From Myxococcaceae bacterium (GTDB lineage Bacteria; Myxococcota; Myxococcia; Myxococcales; Myxococcaceae): a stretch of DNA of 50,673 bases. Location of the stretch: contig RPRB01000017.1 in NCBI GenBank assembly GCA_003818285.1, forward strand, positions 1 through 50,673, read 5' to 3'. The notes under the pieces were generated by a model. It had not been told where the DNA came from. It worked only from the letters and a program-made list of their open reading frames with translations, and searched no databases. Positions 17,945 to 29,793 of this stretch are shown piece after piece. The translations under genes were made by a program, and so were the position numbers. Each line of letters begins with the position of its first letter. Position 1 is the stretch's first letter.

Positions 17945-18430
17945 CTACCCCGCTCGGGCGAGCAGCTCGTCCTTCCAGCGTTGAAGGAGGTGCTCCGATC
18001 GGGGCCCGGAGGTGGTGACCACCAGCTCCCGGGCGTTCTCGGCGGTGTCCAGGAGGACGATGCGCATCGCATCGGGCGGGGCGGCGCGAGGGACGCGGTC
18101 CACCCACTCCACCAGGGTCGCTCCGGGCCCGTCGCGCAGCTCGTGGAACCCGGTGCCGTCGAGGTCGGCCGGCCCGGTGAGGCGATACAGGTCGGCGTGG
18201 GTGAGGCGGATGCGGCCGTGGTGCTGGTGGACGATGGAGAAGGTGGGGCTGGTCACGTCCTCGTCGCGGATCCCCACGCCGCGGGCGATGCCGCGGGCCA
18301 GCTCGGTCTTCCCCGCGCCCAGGTCGCCGAGCAGACCCACGAAGTCCCCTTCCTGGAGGACCCGTCCCAGCGCCTCTCCCAAGGCGCGGGTCTCCTCCGG
18401 TGACGAGGAGGCGAAGCTCACCGTCCCCAT
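17945..18430 (-). CDS. tsaE: tRNA threonylcarbamoyladenosine biosynthesis ATPase TsaE
   Basis: 161-residue P-loop ATPase that assists TsaB/TsaD in making the t6A base of ANN-decoding tRNAs. Walker A is GDLGAGKTEL; the family motifs TSPTFSIVHQH and HADLYRL follow in order, then LVEWVDRV. The start at 18430 gives the normal family length and overlaps the 3' end of nnr by 13 bases, so the two are probably co-translated. It is the last gene of the cluster glmM-pdxJ-acpS-nnr-tsaE. Confidence 0.94.
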   Translation of the reverse strand: MGTVSFASSSPEETRALGEALGRVLQEGDFVGLLGDLGAGKTELARGIARGVGIRDEDVTSPTFSIVHQHHGRIRLTHADLYRLTGPADLDGTGFHELRDGPGATLVEWVDRVPRAAPPDAMRIVLLDTAENARELVVTTSGPRSEHLLQRWKDELLARAG

Positions 18431-19929
18431 GCGGTCCACACCTCGCCCAGGGCCTCGGTCAGGTCGGAGGCGATGAGCCCCAGGCGTCCCCAGCGCCGGG
18501 CAGCGGCGTCGCCGGCGAGGCCGTGGGCCAGCACCCCGACGCTCGCCGCGTCCACCGGGGCGAGGCCCTGCGCGAGGAAGGCCCCCACCATCCCCGAGAG
18601 CACGTCTCCGGTGCCCCCGGTGGCCATCCCGGGATTTCCGGTGGGGTTCACCCGCACCTCTCCCGACGGATCGGCCACGACGGTGCGGGCCCCCTTGAGC
18701 ACGACCACCGCGTGGTGGGGCCGGGCGAAGGCGGTCGCGGCGGCGATGCGGTTTCCCTGGACCTCGCCGACGGTCTTGCCCGTGAGCCGCGCCATCTCCC
18801 CGGGATGGGGAGTCAGCACGGTCCGCGCCCGGCTCCGCGCGAGCAGCTCGGGATGGCTTGCGACGGCGTTCAGCGCGTCGGCGTCGAGGAGAACGGGGAC
18901 GTCCAGCCGGGCCAGTAGCTCGGCGAGGAGGACGTGGGTCTCCGGCCCGCGAGGGATGCCGGGACCGATGACCAGCGCGTCCTTCCCCTCGGCGGCCGCG
19001 AGCAGCGCGTCGAGGTGGGTGGGTCCGAGCACCGCGGATGCCGGGAGCGCCACTCCCATCAGCTCCGGCGCGTGACCCTGGACGTCGGAGAGCGCGTCCG
19101 CGGGTGTCGCCACCGTGCACAGCCCCACCCCGCTCCGCAGCGCCGCGACGCCGGCGAGCGCCGCCGCCCCGCTCTTCCCGCGGCTCCCGGCGACCACGAG
19201 GAGGTGGCCGTAGGTTCCCTTGTTCGTGTCGGAGCGACGGGGAGGGAGCCAGCGCGGACCGTCCTCGGGCTCGAGGAGCCAGGTCGAGGGGGTGAGCTCG
19301 GCGAGCCCGATGTCCGCGACCTCCACGCGGCCGGCGAGGGTGGCACCAGGCTCGAGCGCGAGGCCCAGCTTGCACGTTCCAAAAGTCATGGTGAGATCGG
19401 CGGCGACGCAGGGGTCGAAGGCGCGCCCGCTGTCGCTGGCGAGCCCGGAGGGAAGGTCCACCGCGAGGACCCGGACTTCCTCGGCGCGCCAGCGGAGCAT
19501 CGCCCGGATGGCGTCGGCGGCGTCGCCGTCGGGCGCGCGGGCCAGGCCGGTGCCGAACAGCGCGTCGATGACCACATCACCGGGCCGGAGCGCCAGCGCC
19601 GCGGCCGAGGCATGGACCGGGACCCCGCTCTGCTCCACTGCGGCGTGGTTCCGGGCGGCATCCCCCTTGAGACGCGCCGGGTCCCCCACCCGCCACACGT
19701 CGATCTGCCTCCCGGCGGCGTGGAGCTGGCGCGCCGCGACGTAGCCGTCACCGCCGTTGTTCCCCGGCCCGGCGACGACCAGGAACCTCGCCGCGGGGGC
19801 TCCGAGCGTCATCGCCGCCTCGGCCACCGCGGTCCCGGCGTTCTCCATCAGGATGGAGGCGGGCAGGCCGCGGCGCTCGGCCTCGGCCTCGGCGGTGCGC
19901 GTCTCGGCGGCGGTGAGGAGCGGTTGCAT
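18418..19929 (-). CDS. nnr: Bifunctional NAD(P)H-hydrate epimerase/dehydratase
   Basis: 503-residue repair enzyme for hydrated NADH and NADPH. The N-terminal YjeF_N epimerase domain (about 1-215) carries GPGNNGGDGYVAAR and LAVDLPSGL. The C-terminal ADP-dependent dehydratase (about 225-503) carries VLTPHPGEMARL and the signature NPGMATGGTGDVLSG. The length is that of the usual fused enzyme. It lies between acpS (99 bases upstream) and tsaE (13-base overlap). Confidence 0.95.
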   Translation of the reverse strand: MQPLLTAAETRTAEAEAERRGLPASILMENAGTAVAEAAMTLGAPAARFLVVAGPGNNGGDGYVAARQLHAAGRQIDVWRVGDPARLKGDAARNHAAVEQSGVPVHASAAALALRPGDVVIDALFGTGLARAPDGDAADAIRAMLRWRAEEVRVLAVDLPSGLASDSGRAFDPCVAADLTMTFGTCKLGLALEPGATLAGRVEVADIGLAELTPSTWLLEPEDGPRWLPPRRSDTNKGTYGHLLVVAGSRGKSGAAALAGVAALRSGVGLCTVATPADALSDVQGHAPELMGVALPASAVLGPTHLDALLAAAEGKDALVIGPGIPRGPETHVLLAELLARLDVPVLLDADALNAVASHPELLARSRARTVLTPHPGEMARLTGKTVGEVQGNRIAAATAFARPHHAVVVLKGARTVVADPSGEVRVNPTGNPGMATGGTGDVLSGMVGAFLAQGLAPVDAASVGVLAHGLAGDAAARRWGRLGLIASDLTEALGEVWTAWGR

Positions 19930-20028
19930 CTTCTGCTTCCCGGAGCGTGCAGCCGAAGGAGGCGGGTCGCAAGTTCGCGCGGCCGGGAGCGTGCACCCAC
20001 GAGCCTCACCGACGAGTGGCGTTCTCCG

Positions 20029-20406
20029 TCACAGGTGGTCCAGCACCACCGTCGCCGCGGCGACCCCCGCGTCGTGGGTCAGGGCCAGCAGGACGCGCGC
20101 GCCGCGGGCCGCGACCTCTCGAAATGCCACGCCGGTGAGCGCGAACCCGGGGGCCCCGTTGGCCGCCTTCACCACCTCCATGTCCCGCCAGCGGAGTCCC
20201 GGCGGAGCGCCGAGCGCCTTGACCAGGGCCTCCTTGGCGGCGAAGCGGGCCGCGTATGCAGTGGCCGCGTCCGAGCGCCCCTCGCAGGTCGCCACCTCCG
20301 TGGGGGTGTAGACCCGCTCGCGAAAACGCGTGCCATTGGGCCCGTCCAGCACGCGAGCAACCCGCTCCACCGAGCAGACGTCCATCCCGAGACCGAGAAC
20401 GGCCAT
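20029..20406 (-). CDS. acpS: Holo-[acyl-carrier-protein] synthase
   Basis: 125-residue phosphopantetheinyl transferase that converts apo-ACP to holo-ACP for fatty acid synthesis. The metal-binding Asp in GLGMDVCSVERV and the catalytic Glu in RFAAKEALVKALG are both present at their usual spacing. It starts one base after the pdxJ stop, so it is clearly in the same operon. Confidence 0.95.
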   Translation of the reverse strand: MAVLGLGMDVCSVERVARVLDGPNGTRFRERVYTPTEVATCEGRSDAATAYAARFAAKEALVKALGAPPGLRWRDMEVVKAANGAPGFALTGVAFREVAARGARVLLALTHDAGVAAATVVLDHL

Positions 20407-20407
20407 G

Positions 20408-21130
20408 TCAGTCGCCCCGCATCAGCCTCAGCATGTCCCGCACGGCCCGGTCCATGCCCACCAGCACCGCCCGGGCGATGATTGCGTGCCCGATGTTCAA
20501 CTCGTCGATCTCGTCGATCCGGGCGATGGGCTGGACGTTGTCGTAGTTGAGGCCGTGCCCGGCAGCAACCCCGAGCCCGAGCTTGCTCCCCGCGCGGGCG
20601 GCGTCCACGACCCGCATCAGCTCGCGGGTGCGCTCCTTGGCATTCCGGGCCTCGCAGTACCGGCCGGTATGGATCTCGATCCGGTCCGCCCCGAGCTTGT
20701 GTGAGGCACGCACCGCGTCGAGATCCGGGTCGATGAACAGCGAGACGGTGATGTCCCCGTCCCTCAGGTGCCGGACGGCCTGGGCGAGCGACTCGCGCTG
20801 CCCGGTCACGTCGAGGCCGCCCTCGGTGGTCAGCTCCTCGCGGCGCTCCGGGACCAGGGTGACCAGGTCCGGCTTCACCTCGTAGGCGATCTTCACCATC
20901 TCCTGGGTGGCGGCCATCTCGAGGTTGAGGAGCGTCTGGCAGGTCTCCCGGAGGATCTTGAGGTCGCGATCCTGGATGTGCCTTCGGTCCTCGCGGAGGT
21001 GGATGGTGATCTGCCCCGCACCGGCCGCCTCGGCGAGCGCGGCGGCGGTCACCGGGTCCGGATAGGCGGCGCGCCGCGCCTGGCGCAGGGTGGCCACGTG
21101 GTCGACGTTGACGCCGAGTCGCTGTCCCAT
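20408..21130 (-). CDS. pdxJ: Pyridoxine 5'-phosphate synthase
   Basis: 240-residue TIM-barrel enzyme that condenses 1-deoxy-D-xylulose 5-phosphate with 3-amino-2-oxopropyl phosphate in vitamin B6 synthesis. Family motifs are the opening [15 protein letters not shown], the phosphate/substrate stretch [15 protein letters not shown], and [16 protein letters not shown] near the C-terminus. Its product, as PLP, is needed by KamE encoded later in the window. acpS follows one base downstream; glmM is 145 bases upstream. Confidence 0.97.
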   Translation of the reverse strand: MGQRLGVNVDHVATLRQARRAAYPDPVTAAALAEAAGAGQITIHLREDRRHIQDRDLKILRETCQTLLNLEMAATQEMVKIAYEVKPDLVTLVPERREELTTEGGLDVTGQRESLAQAVRHLRDGDITVSLFIDPDLDAVRASHKLGADRIEIHTGRYCEARNAKERTRELMRVVDAARAGSKLGLGVAAGHGLNYDNVQPIARIDEIDELNIGHAIIARAVLVGMDRAVRDMLRLMRGD

Positions 21131-21275
21131 GTGACGGCGTTGTACCGCGACTCTGGCGCTGTTCCGAGTCAGTGGACGGCCGCGGGCCAGGGTACACCCG
21201 GTGCCTGGGCGAGCGCCTCACGAGATCTTGACCGGGCTTCCATCCGGGGTACGGGCGAGCCCCGGGCCGGGGGGA

Positions 21276-22649
21276 TCAGCCGAGGGCAGCGGTCAGCGCG
21301 GCGGCGATGGTCTGCGCGTGCTCCTCGTTGCGGGCCTTGTCCGGTCCCTCGATGAGGATCCGCACCTTCGGCTCGGTGCCGCTGTAGCGGACGAAGACCC
21401 GCCCGTCCTTGCCCAGCTTCGTTCGCACCGACTCGATCGCCGCATTGACCCCGGCGAGACCTTCCAGGTCCTTCCGCTCCTTGACCACCAGCGAGAGCAG
21501 GGTCTGGGGCACCGGCTCGAAGATGCCCGTCAGCTCCGAGAGGGGCTTCTGCTGGCGGCACATCACCGCCAGGAGCTGGAGCGCGGCGAGCGTTCCATCC
21601 CCGGTGGTCGCGTGGTCGAGGAATACCAGGTGCCCGGACTGCTCCCCGCCGAGGCTGTGCCCCGACCGGCGCATCTCCTCGACCACGTAGCGGTCGCCGA
21701 CCTTCGTCCGGACCACCTGCACGCCCCAGCGGCTCACGGCGCGCTCGAGACCCACGTTCGACATCACCGTCGTGACCAGGGTCTTCGTCCGCAGCCGCTC
21801 GCGGGCGACCAGCTCACCGGTGCAGATGGCCATGATCGCGTCCCCATCGACGATGCGGCCCTTCTCGTCGGCGACGATCAACCGGTCGGCATCTCCGTCC
21901 AGGGCCAGCCCGAGGTGCGCTCCGTGCTCCACCACCGCCTGCGCCATGGACTCTGGATGCACCGCTCCCAGGCCGTCGTTGATGTTCAGGCCGTTCGGCT
22001 CGCAGCCAAGGCAGATGACGTTCGCCCCGAGCTCCTGCAGCACCGACGGGGCCGTCCGGTATGCGGCGCCGTGGGCGCAGTCGACGACGACCTTCATCCC
22101 CTCCAGGGTCAGCTCGCGCGGGAAGGTGTTCTTGAGGAAGACGATGTACCGGCCCTTGGCGTCGTCCAGCCGGAAGGCCTTGCCGATCTTGTCCGCGGTC
22201 GGGCGGATCTCGTCGATCTGCCCGCTGGTGACCAGCTCCTCCAGCTTCTCCTCGGTCTCGTCGGGGAGCTTGAACCCGTCCCGCCAGAAGAACTTGATGC
22301 CGTTGTCCTGGTAGGGGTTGTGCGAGGCGGAGATGACCGCGCCGGCGTCGGCGCGCATCGAGGTGGTGATGTTGGCGATGCCCGGGGTGGGCAGCGGCCC
22401 CACGAGCTCGACGTCCACCCCCATCGAGGTAACCCCTGCGGCCAGCGCCTGCTCGAGCATGTAGCCGGAGAGCCGGGTGTCCTTGCCGATCACCACCCGG
22501 TGGCGGTGATTGCCGTTGCGGATGAGGAAGGCCAGAGCCCGCCCGAGCTGCATCGCGACCTCGGCGGTCATCGGCCAGACGTTGGCCGTCCCCCGGACAC
22601 CGTCGGTGCCGAACAGCTTGAGCTTCGCCTGCGCCTCAGGAGCCCTCAT
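21276..22649 (-). CDS. glmM: Phosphoglucosamine mutase
   Basis: About 457-residue enzyme converting glucosamine 6-phosphate to glucosamine 1-phosphate for peptidoglycan and LPS. The phosphoserine loop is [11 protein letters not shown], the metal loop is [10 protein letters not shown], the sugar-binding loop is [10 protein letters not shown], and the phosphate-binding loop is [14 protein letters not shown] at 22649 is chosen over a GTG three codons upstream because GAGG lies just before it. The opening [13 protein letters not shown] is canonical. First gene of the pdxJ-acpS-nnr-tsaE cluster. Confidence 0.96.
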   Translation of the reverse strand: MRAPEAQAKLKLFGTDGVRGTANVWPMTAEVAMQLGRALAFLIRNGNHRHRVVIGKDTRLSGYMLEQALAAGVTSMGVDVELVGPLPTPGIANITTSMRADAGAVISASHNPYQDNGIKFFWRDGFKLPDETEEKLEELVTSGQIDEIRPTADKIGKAFRLDDAKGRYIVFLKNTFPRELTLEGMKVVVDCAHGAAYRTAPSVLQELGANVICLGCEPNGLNINDGLGAVHPESMAQAVVEHGAHLGLALDGDADRLIVADEKGRIVDGDAIMAICTGELVARERLRTKTLVTTVMSNVGLERAVSRWGVQVVRTKVGDRYVVEEMRRSGHSLGGEQSGHLVFLDHATTGDGTLAALQLLAVMCRQQKPLSELTGIFEPVPQTLLSLVVKERKDLEGLAGVNAAIESVRTKLGKDGRVFVRYSGTEPKVRILIEGPDKARNEEHAQTIAAALTAALG

Positions 22650-22761
22650 CAACCTCACTTTGCGCGACCCTCCCGCCGCCCGTCACGCCTCCCCGGGTCG
22701 GTACCATGCTAGGGACCGCGACCCGGACCCGCAAGGCAAGGAAGGTGGCCGAGGGTGGGTG

Positions 22762-24654
22762 TCACTCCTCGAGCGTCGACAGGTCGCCGGCATCCTTGCC
22801 CAGCTCCTGGGCCTTGAGCAGTCGCCGGACGATTTTTCCGCTCCGGGTCTTCGGCAATTTGTCCACCACTTTGATGGAGCTGGGGGTGGCGATGGGCCCG
22901 AGCTCATGCCGCACGTGCTGGATCAGCTCCCCCTCGAGCTCCGGAGTCGCCTTTCGTCCCGCGCGGAGGATGCAGAAGGCCTTGATGCCCTCGCCCTTGA
23001 CCGGATCGGGGATCCCGATGACCGCGGCCTCCGCGATGGCCGGATGGCTGACCAGGGCGCTCTCCACGTCGGCGGTGCCGATGCGGTGACCGGCGACGTT
23101 CAGCACGTCGTCGCTGCGCCCGAGCACGGTGAAGTAGCCGTCGTTGTCCCAGCTGGCGACGTCCCCCGCGGCGTAGACCTGTCCGGGGATCTCCTCCCAG
23201 TACTGGGCCCAGCGTTGGTGATCACCCCAGACGGTCCGCATCATGTGGGGGAACGGCCCCCGGAGCGCGAGCACCCCGCCCTGCCCTCTCGGCACTTCCT
23301 TGCCGTCGGTGTCCACCACCACCGCGTCCACCCCCGGAAGCGCCAGGCCCACTGCGCCCGGCCGGGAGGGGATGCACAGCGGCGTCCCCAGGGCCGGTCC
23401 GCCGAGCTCGGTCTGCCACCAGTTGTCGGCGATGAACCCCCGCTTGCCGCCCTCCACGAGGTGCTCGAACGCCCAGCGGCAGGCCTCGGGGTTCAGTGGC
23501 TCGCCGGCGACGGTGATGAGCCGGAGCGAGGAGAGGTTGGACTTCGCCGGCAGCTCGCCGCCGAACTTCATGAACATCCGGAGCGCCGTGGGGGCGGTGA
23601 AGATGACGTTCACCTTGTGCTTCTCCACCACCCGCCAGGCGATCCCCGGATCGGGGAAGTCGATGGCGCCCTCGCGGACGACGGTGGTGATGCCCTCCAC
23701 CAGGGGCGCGTAGACGATGTACGAGTGACCCACCACCCAGCCGATGTCGCTGGTGCACCAGAAGACGTCGTCGTCCTTGATGTCGTAGAAGGTCCGGAGG
23801 TGGTAGGCGGTCCCCACCATGTAGCCGCCGTGCACGTGGACCACGCCCTTCGGCTTCCCAGTGGAGCCGGAGGTGTAGAGGATGAACAGGGGGTGCTCGC
23901 TGTCGACCTGAACCGGGGCCACGTCGGGCTTGCTGCGCTGGACCAGGTCGCGGAAGTCGACCTCGCCCTCCTTGAGGGCCCGCCCTCCGCTGCCGCGGCG
24001 CTGGAACCAGACGATGTTCTTCACGTCCAGCCCGGTGACCGCCTCGTCGACGATGCCTTGCAGCTCCACCACCTTCCCGCGCCGGAATCCGACGTCGCCG
24101 GCGATGATCAGCTTCGCTCCGGCGTCCACGATGCGGTCGCGGAGCGCGCCCACGCCGAGGCCGGCGTAGACCACCGAGTGGACCGCCCCGAGCCGCGCGA
24201 CGGCCAGCATCGAGGCAATGCCCTCCAGGGTGAGGGGCATGTAGATGATGACCCGATCCCCCACGCCCACTCCGAGCGAGCGCAGTCCGCTGGCGAGCCG
24301 TGAGACCAGATCGCGGAGCTCTCCATAGGTGATGCTCCGCTCGGTGCCGTCCTCGTCGATGCAGACGAAGGCGCGGTGGTTGCGGCGCGGGCCGTCGGCG
24401 TGGCGGTCGAGGGCGTTCTCGGTGATGTTGAGCTTTCCCCCCAGGAACCACTTGTGGTCCGGGACGCGCCACTCGAGCACGCGGGTCCACGGCTGTGACC
24501 AGCGGAAGCGCTTCGCCTGCTCGCCCCAGAAGCCGTGCGGGTCGGCGAGGCTGCGCGCGTGCTCCGCTCGCACGTCCTGGAGATTGGCCGCGCGGCGGAT
24601 CTTCTCCGGCGCCGGAATGCCCTCGCCCACTTCGAGGAGATGCTCGAGTGCCAT
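22762..24654 (-). CDS. acs: Acetyl-CoA synthetase (AMP-forming)
   Basis: 630-residue ANL-superfamily ligase that activates acetate to acetyl-CoA through acetyl-AMP. The P-loop is YTSGSTGKPKG; the acetate-pocket Trp sits in NWWQTELGG; the hinge and CoA region reads GRSDDVLNVAGHRIGT; and the conserved acetylatable lysine is in PKTRSGKIVRR. FWCTSDIGWVVGHSYIVY is typical of Acs. Propionyl-CoA synthetase is a possible alternative. It may supply acetyl-CoA for Kce in the lysine pathway, an inference from shared metabolites rather than linkage. Confidence 0.9.
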   Translation of the reverse strand: MALEHLLEVGEGIPAPEKIRRAANLQDVRAEHARSLADPHGFWGEQAKRFRWSQPWTRVLEWRVPDHKWFLGGKLNITENALDRHADGPRRNHRAFVCIDEDGTERSITYGELRDLVSRLASGLRSLGVGVGDRVIIYMPLTLEGIASMLAVARLGAVHSVVYAGLGVGALRDRIVDAGAKLIIAGDVGFRRGKVVELQGIVDEAVTGLDVKNIVWFQRRGSGGRALKEGEVDFRDLVQRSKPDVAPVQVDSEHPLFILYTSGSTGKPKGVVHVHGGYMVGTAYHLRTFYDIKDDDVFWCTSDIGWVVGHSYIVYAPLVEGITTVVREGAIDFPDPGIAWRVVEKHKVNVIFTAPTALRMFMKFGGELPAKSNLSSLRLITVAGEPLNPEACRWAFEHLVEGGKRGFIADNWWQTELGGPALGTPLCIPSRPGAVGLALPGVDAVVVDTDGKEVPRGQGGVLALRGPFPHMMRTVWGDHQRWAQYWEEIPGQVYAAGDVASWDNDGYFTVLGRSDDVLNVAGHRIGTADVESALVSHPAIAEAAVIGIPDPVKGEGIKAFCILRAGRKATPELEGELIQHVRHELGPIATPSSIKVVDKLPKTRSGKIVRRLLKAQELGKDAGDLSTLEE

Positions 24655-24765
24655 GGGACCTCCTGCCGACGTGTTTCAGGAGGAAACAGGCCACGGGGCC
24701 GCCGCGATTTCAAGCGGCGATCGGACGCGCAGATCTTGCGTGTCCGCGGCGAGCGGCGCCTCGCG

Positions 24766-25983
24766 TCAGGGTCGGGCCGGCCCCCAGAGATCACCGCCCT
24801 CCCGTGCCCGGGCGATCGCGTCGGCGACGGCGAGTGCATCTTTTGCCTCCCCGACATCGTGCACCCGGACCACGTCCGCCCCGTGGAGCACCGCTGCCGC
24901 GGCGATCGAGGCCAGCGTCCCCGGAAGGCGCTCGTCTGGGGGGCGCCCGCCTGCCAGGGCGCCGATGAACCGCTTGCGGCTGGTGCCCACCAGGACCGGC
25001 GCGCCGAGGACGCGGAGCTCGGCGAGGTGGCGGAGCAGGAACAGGTTGTGCCCGAGGGTCTTTCCGAAGCCGATCCCCGGGTCGATCCAGATGCGCTCCC
25101 GCGCAACACCGGCCGCGACCGCGCGGTCGATGCCGCCGGCGAGGAACTCGAGGACCTCGGCGACGACGTCGTCGTAGCGGGGGTCCACCTGCATCGTCTC
25201 CGGCGTCCCCTGGACGTGCATCAGGGCGAGCGCCGCGCCCGCCCCGGCGACCACTGCGGCGAGCGCGGGGTCGTGTCCGAGCCCGCTGACGTCGTTGACC
25301 AGGACCGCGCCCGCCCGGAGCGCGGCGCGGGCGACCTCCGCCTTCCGGGTGTCGATGGAGAGGGGCACGTCGCTGGCGGCGCGCACGGCCTCGATGACCG
25401 GTAGGACGCGATCGAGCTCGACCTGGACTGGAATCTCGGCTGCGCCGGGCCGGGTGGACTCACCTCCGATGTCCAGCAGATCTGCGCCGGCCTCGGCGAG
25501 TGCCAGGGCATGCCGGACCGCCGCGTCTCGCTCGAGGTGCTGCCCCCCGTCGCTGAAGCTGTCCGGCGTGACGTTGACCACGCCCATGAGGTACGTCCGC
25601 TCGCCCCAGCGCAGGGTGCGTCCGCCGAGCACGGTGGGGTCCGGAGGGACGTCGGCGGCCGTCGCGGCGTCGAGCGCCTCGGCAAGCTCGGTCAGCTGCT
25701 TGGTCTCCGCGAGCCGGGCCAGCGCTTCGATCCCGGCGCGGGTGCCGGAGAGGGTTGCCCCGCCCGGACGTCTCGCCGGGTCGGAGAGGGTGATCGTCAC
25801 GGCCGAGTCCTCGACCCCGCGGAGGAAGCGTGACTCGGTGGGCCCCAGGCCGGTGAGGAGCAGGTGTGCCCGCCCCACCGATTCGAGCAGCAGCTGCCGC
25901 GCAGCCGGGGCGAGGCCGATCCGCTCCCAGGCGGGCTCGAGGTCGTCGTCGCGATCCAGGTGAATGGGGCGGGCGAGGATCAC
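24766..25983 (-). CDS. folP: Dihydropteroate synthase with N-terminal extension
   Basis: 405-residue enzyme of folate synthesis joining p-aminobenzoate to dihydropterin pyrophosphate. The catalytic TIM barrel (from about residue 125) has VNVTPDSFSDGG, DIGGESTRPGA, SIDTRK, IDPGIGFGKT and GTSRKRFIG. About 125 residues precede it, with no motif I recognise; longer FolP forms of this kind occur in Geobacter and relatives, as far as I recall. The start is GTG. A possible structured leader lies at 26024-26145. Confidence 0.95.
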   Translation of the reverse strand: MILARPIHLDRDDDLEPAWERIGLAPAARQLLLESVGRAHLLLTGLGPTESRFLRGVEDSAVTITLSDPARRPGGATLSGTRAGIEALARLAETKQLTELAEALDAATAADVPPDPTVLGGRTLRWGERTYLMGVVNVTPDSFSDGGQHLERDAAVRHALALAEAGADLLDIGGESTRPGAAEIPVQVELDRVLPVIEAVRAASDVPLSIDTRKAEVARAALRAGAVLVNDVSGLGHDPALAAVVAGAGAALALMHVQGTPETMQVDPRYDDVVAEVLEFLAGGIDRAVAAGVARERIWIDPGIGFGKTLGHNLFLLRHLAELRVLGAPVLVGTSRKRFIGALAGGRPPDERLPGTLASIAAAAVLHGADVVRVHDVGEAKDALAVADAIARAREGGDLWGPARP

Positions 25984-26195
25984 CGACCCGGAGTGCTAGC
26001 AGAGAAGCCGGGCCGCCGGTCACGGGCGGTGTCGTGGCGGGCTTCCAGGGACCCACGATGCGAGACATCCGGGGAGGTGGGATCCCCGAGCGCCGTCGGC
26101 GGTATCTCCGCGCGCCCGGCGCGTCGGGCCGAAACGACACCGCCCCCGCCGGCCGCAGCCAGCGAGGGCAGCGAGGATCACGCCCGGCTCAGAGC
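25984..26195. other. Gap between ftsH (second copy) and folP
   Basis: 212 bases with no gene. It holds the 122-base inverted-repeat element at 26024-26145, described separately. No T-run terminator is seen after ftsH. Confidence 0.5.
26024..26145 (-). repeat. Candidate structured RNA element closed by a 12-bp inverted repeat
   Basis: GGGCGGTGTCGT at 26024-26035 is exactly inverted at 26134-26145. Read on the minus strand, the 98 bases between can form four short hairpins: GCCCG/CGGGC, one around GCCGACGGC, CGGGGA/TCCCCG and GATG/CATC. It lies in the leader of folP or the 3' end of ftsH. High GC makes chance pairing common, so the element is a candidate only. Confidence 0.35.
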
Positions 26196-28106
<1,911 letters not shown>

Positions 28107-28230
28107 GTGTGGACTGCCCCTTTCGACCCCGGGCGCGAACCCGAGCCCCTTCCGGGGTCCGGTATTCCAGCATTCTGACGGGCCCGTCGGGCCAGTCGCA
28201 AGCACTCGAATCGGAACGCCCGCCCGACGC

Positions 28231-29550
28231 CTATAACGAACCCTCCTCCCCAGCGCTCGGTGGAGGGCCCCCTTGGCTTTCCGTCGGTTCCGCGTGCAGG
28301 AAGGGCCCTGGACCGGGGTGGGCGTGAGGCCACAATCCCACCACCCAGAGCACCCGCCCCCGCGCATCCGTCACCAGCGGCCAGCTTCCCCGCTCCTCGG
28401 CCGGGACCCCTGCGTCGACCAGGACGTCCTGGACCCGTCGCGTGGGACCGCCCTCCGGCCTGACCCGATCACCGGGCCTCCGGCCCCGCACCACGAGCGG
28501 TGGGGCGGCCGTGCCCACCGGCACTCCGGGACCCGCTCCCATCCAGACCCGGAAGCCGCCGAACGTCACCGGCCGCCCCTCGCCGAGCTCGCACGGACCC
28601 TCCTCGACGCTGGCGACCGCCGGCCGGACCCGAACCCACCCGCCTTCGGTCGCCAGGACCGCGCGGCGGGGAAGGCCGGTCCGGCCTCCGCGGTCGATCG
28701 CCGCCGCCACCTCCCGGAGGAGCCGGTCGGAGACGGGGTGCCCCAGCCCCTCGAGCCAGGTGCGGAGAGCCCGAGCGCGGATCGGCCAGGGCAGCGCGCG
28801 GACCGCCACCGCGTCGAGGCCGGTCCCGTCTCGCACTCGCTCGAGTGCCTGCGTGGCCTGGGCAGCGAGCAGCTCCTCATCCTCGGCGGCAGAGCGGGCG
28901 AAGCGAGCCAGCCGCTCTACGACCGAGGGTCCGGCGGCCTGCCGGAGCACCGGAAGCACGTGGTGGCGGATGCGGGTACGGAACAGTCCCGGATCGTCGT
29001 TGCTCGGGTCGCGGACCGGCTCGAGCCCGGCTGCGGCAACGAGGGCCTCGGTCTGCGAGCGACGAATGGTAAGCAGCGGTCGGAGGAGCCTCGGAGCCTC
29101 CGCCCGGATGGCGGCCGCTCCGCGAAGCGCCGACCCGCGCGCCAGCCGCATGAGCAAGGTCTCGGCCTGGTCGTCCGCCGTGTGGGCGGTGGCGATGGCC
29201 GCGTAGCCGTGGTCGCGGGCGATGCGATCCAGCGCCGCGTAGCGGGCCGTCCGGGCCCGGGCCTCGGCGCCGGGGCCGGGACGGAGCTGCAAGGAACCGG
29301 TGTGGAATGGCAATCCGAGCGACCGGACGAGCTCTCGAACCCGCTCCACCTCGGCGGGCGCCTCGGGCCGCAACCCATGGTCCAGCGAGGCCACCCCCGT
29401 CCGGTCGCCCGCCACCCTGGCCGCTGTGACCAGAAGCGCGAGTGAGTCCACCCCGCCGGACACGGCCACGAGAATTCTTCCGGCCTGCCGTCCGAAAACG
29501 TCGGCAACCGCCTTCTCGATGACACCTTGGTTCAGCCGGTCGTCGTGCAT
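28231..29550 (-). CDS. tilS: tRNA(Ile)-lysidine synthetase
   Basis: 439-residue enzyme that modifies the wobble cytidine of the CAU-anticodon isoleucine tRNA to lysidine. The N-type ATP pyrophosphatase loop is VAVSGGVDSLALL, followed by ASLDHGLRP and the family stretch ATAHTADDQAETLLMRLARGS, with RDPSNDD further on. The C-terminal tRNA-binding region includes RRPGDRVRP. ATG at 29550 starts closer to the family N-terminus than the frame opening 12 codons upstream. Confidence 0.94.
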   Translation of the reverse strand: MHDDRLNQGVIEKAVADVFGRQAGRILVAVSGGVDSLALLVTAARVAGDRTGVASLDHGLRPEAPAEVERVRELVRSLGLPFHTGSLQLRPGPGAEARARTARYAALDRIARDHGYAAIATAHTADDQAETLLMRLARGSALRGAAAIRAEAPRLLRPLLTIRRSQTEALVAAAGLEPVRDPSNDDPGLFRTRIRHHVLPVLRQAAGPSVVERLARFARSAAEDEELLAAQATQALERVRDGTGLDAVAVRALPWPIRARALRTWLEGLGHPVSDRLLREVAAAIDRGGRTGLPRRAVLATEGGWVRVRPAVASVEEGPCELGEGRPVTFGGFRVWMGAGPGVPVGTAAPPLVVRGRRPGDRVRPEGGPTRRVQDVLVDAGVPAEERGSWPLVTDARGRVLWVVGLWPHAHPGPGPFLHAEPTESQGGPPPSAGEEGSL

Positions 29551-29750
29551 GCGACAGCCATCCACACGCGGGAGCCAACATCGCACCGGTCAGCAGGTTG
29601 AGACCCGCGGGTGCCGCCCTTAGAATGACAGCGAGTTGGTGGCAGTGGCGATGGGGGTGAGGAATGGGCGAGCCACCCCGCGGGTTTTGAACTTCGACAA
29701 TGGATGACTGTTGGGCCTAGGGGTCCCCCCCCTCCCCCTCTGGGCCCACG

Positions 29751-29781
29751 GGGGTCGCAGGGAGTCAATCTCTGCCACCCC
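29751..29781 (+). terminator. Terminator-like hairpin 1
   Basis: Arms 29751-29763 and 29769-29781 pair over 13 positions with one mismatch and one G-T, with a GTCAA loop, followed by TTCTTT. This is the form of a plus-strand intrinsic terminator. Confidence 0.55.
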
Positions 29782-29793
29782 TTCTTTCCCGGG

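Noticed and set aside
29620-29720. tRNA-like signals (AGTTGGT D-arm-like, GAACTTCGAC) upstream of the tandem small proteins
   Set aside because: No matching acceptor, anticodon or T stems can be drawn on either strand.
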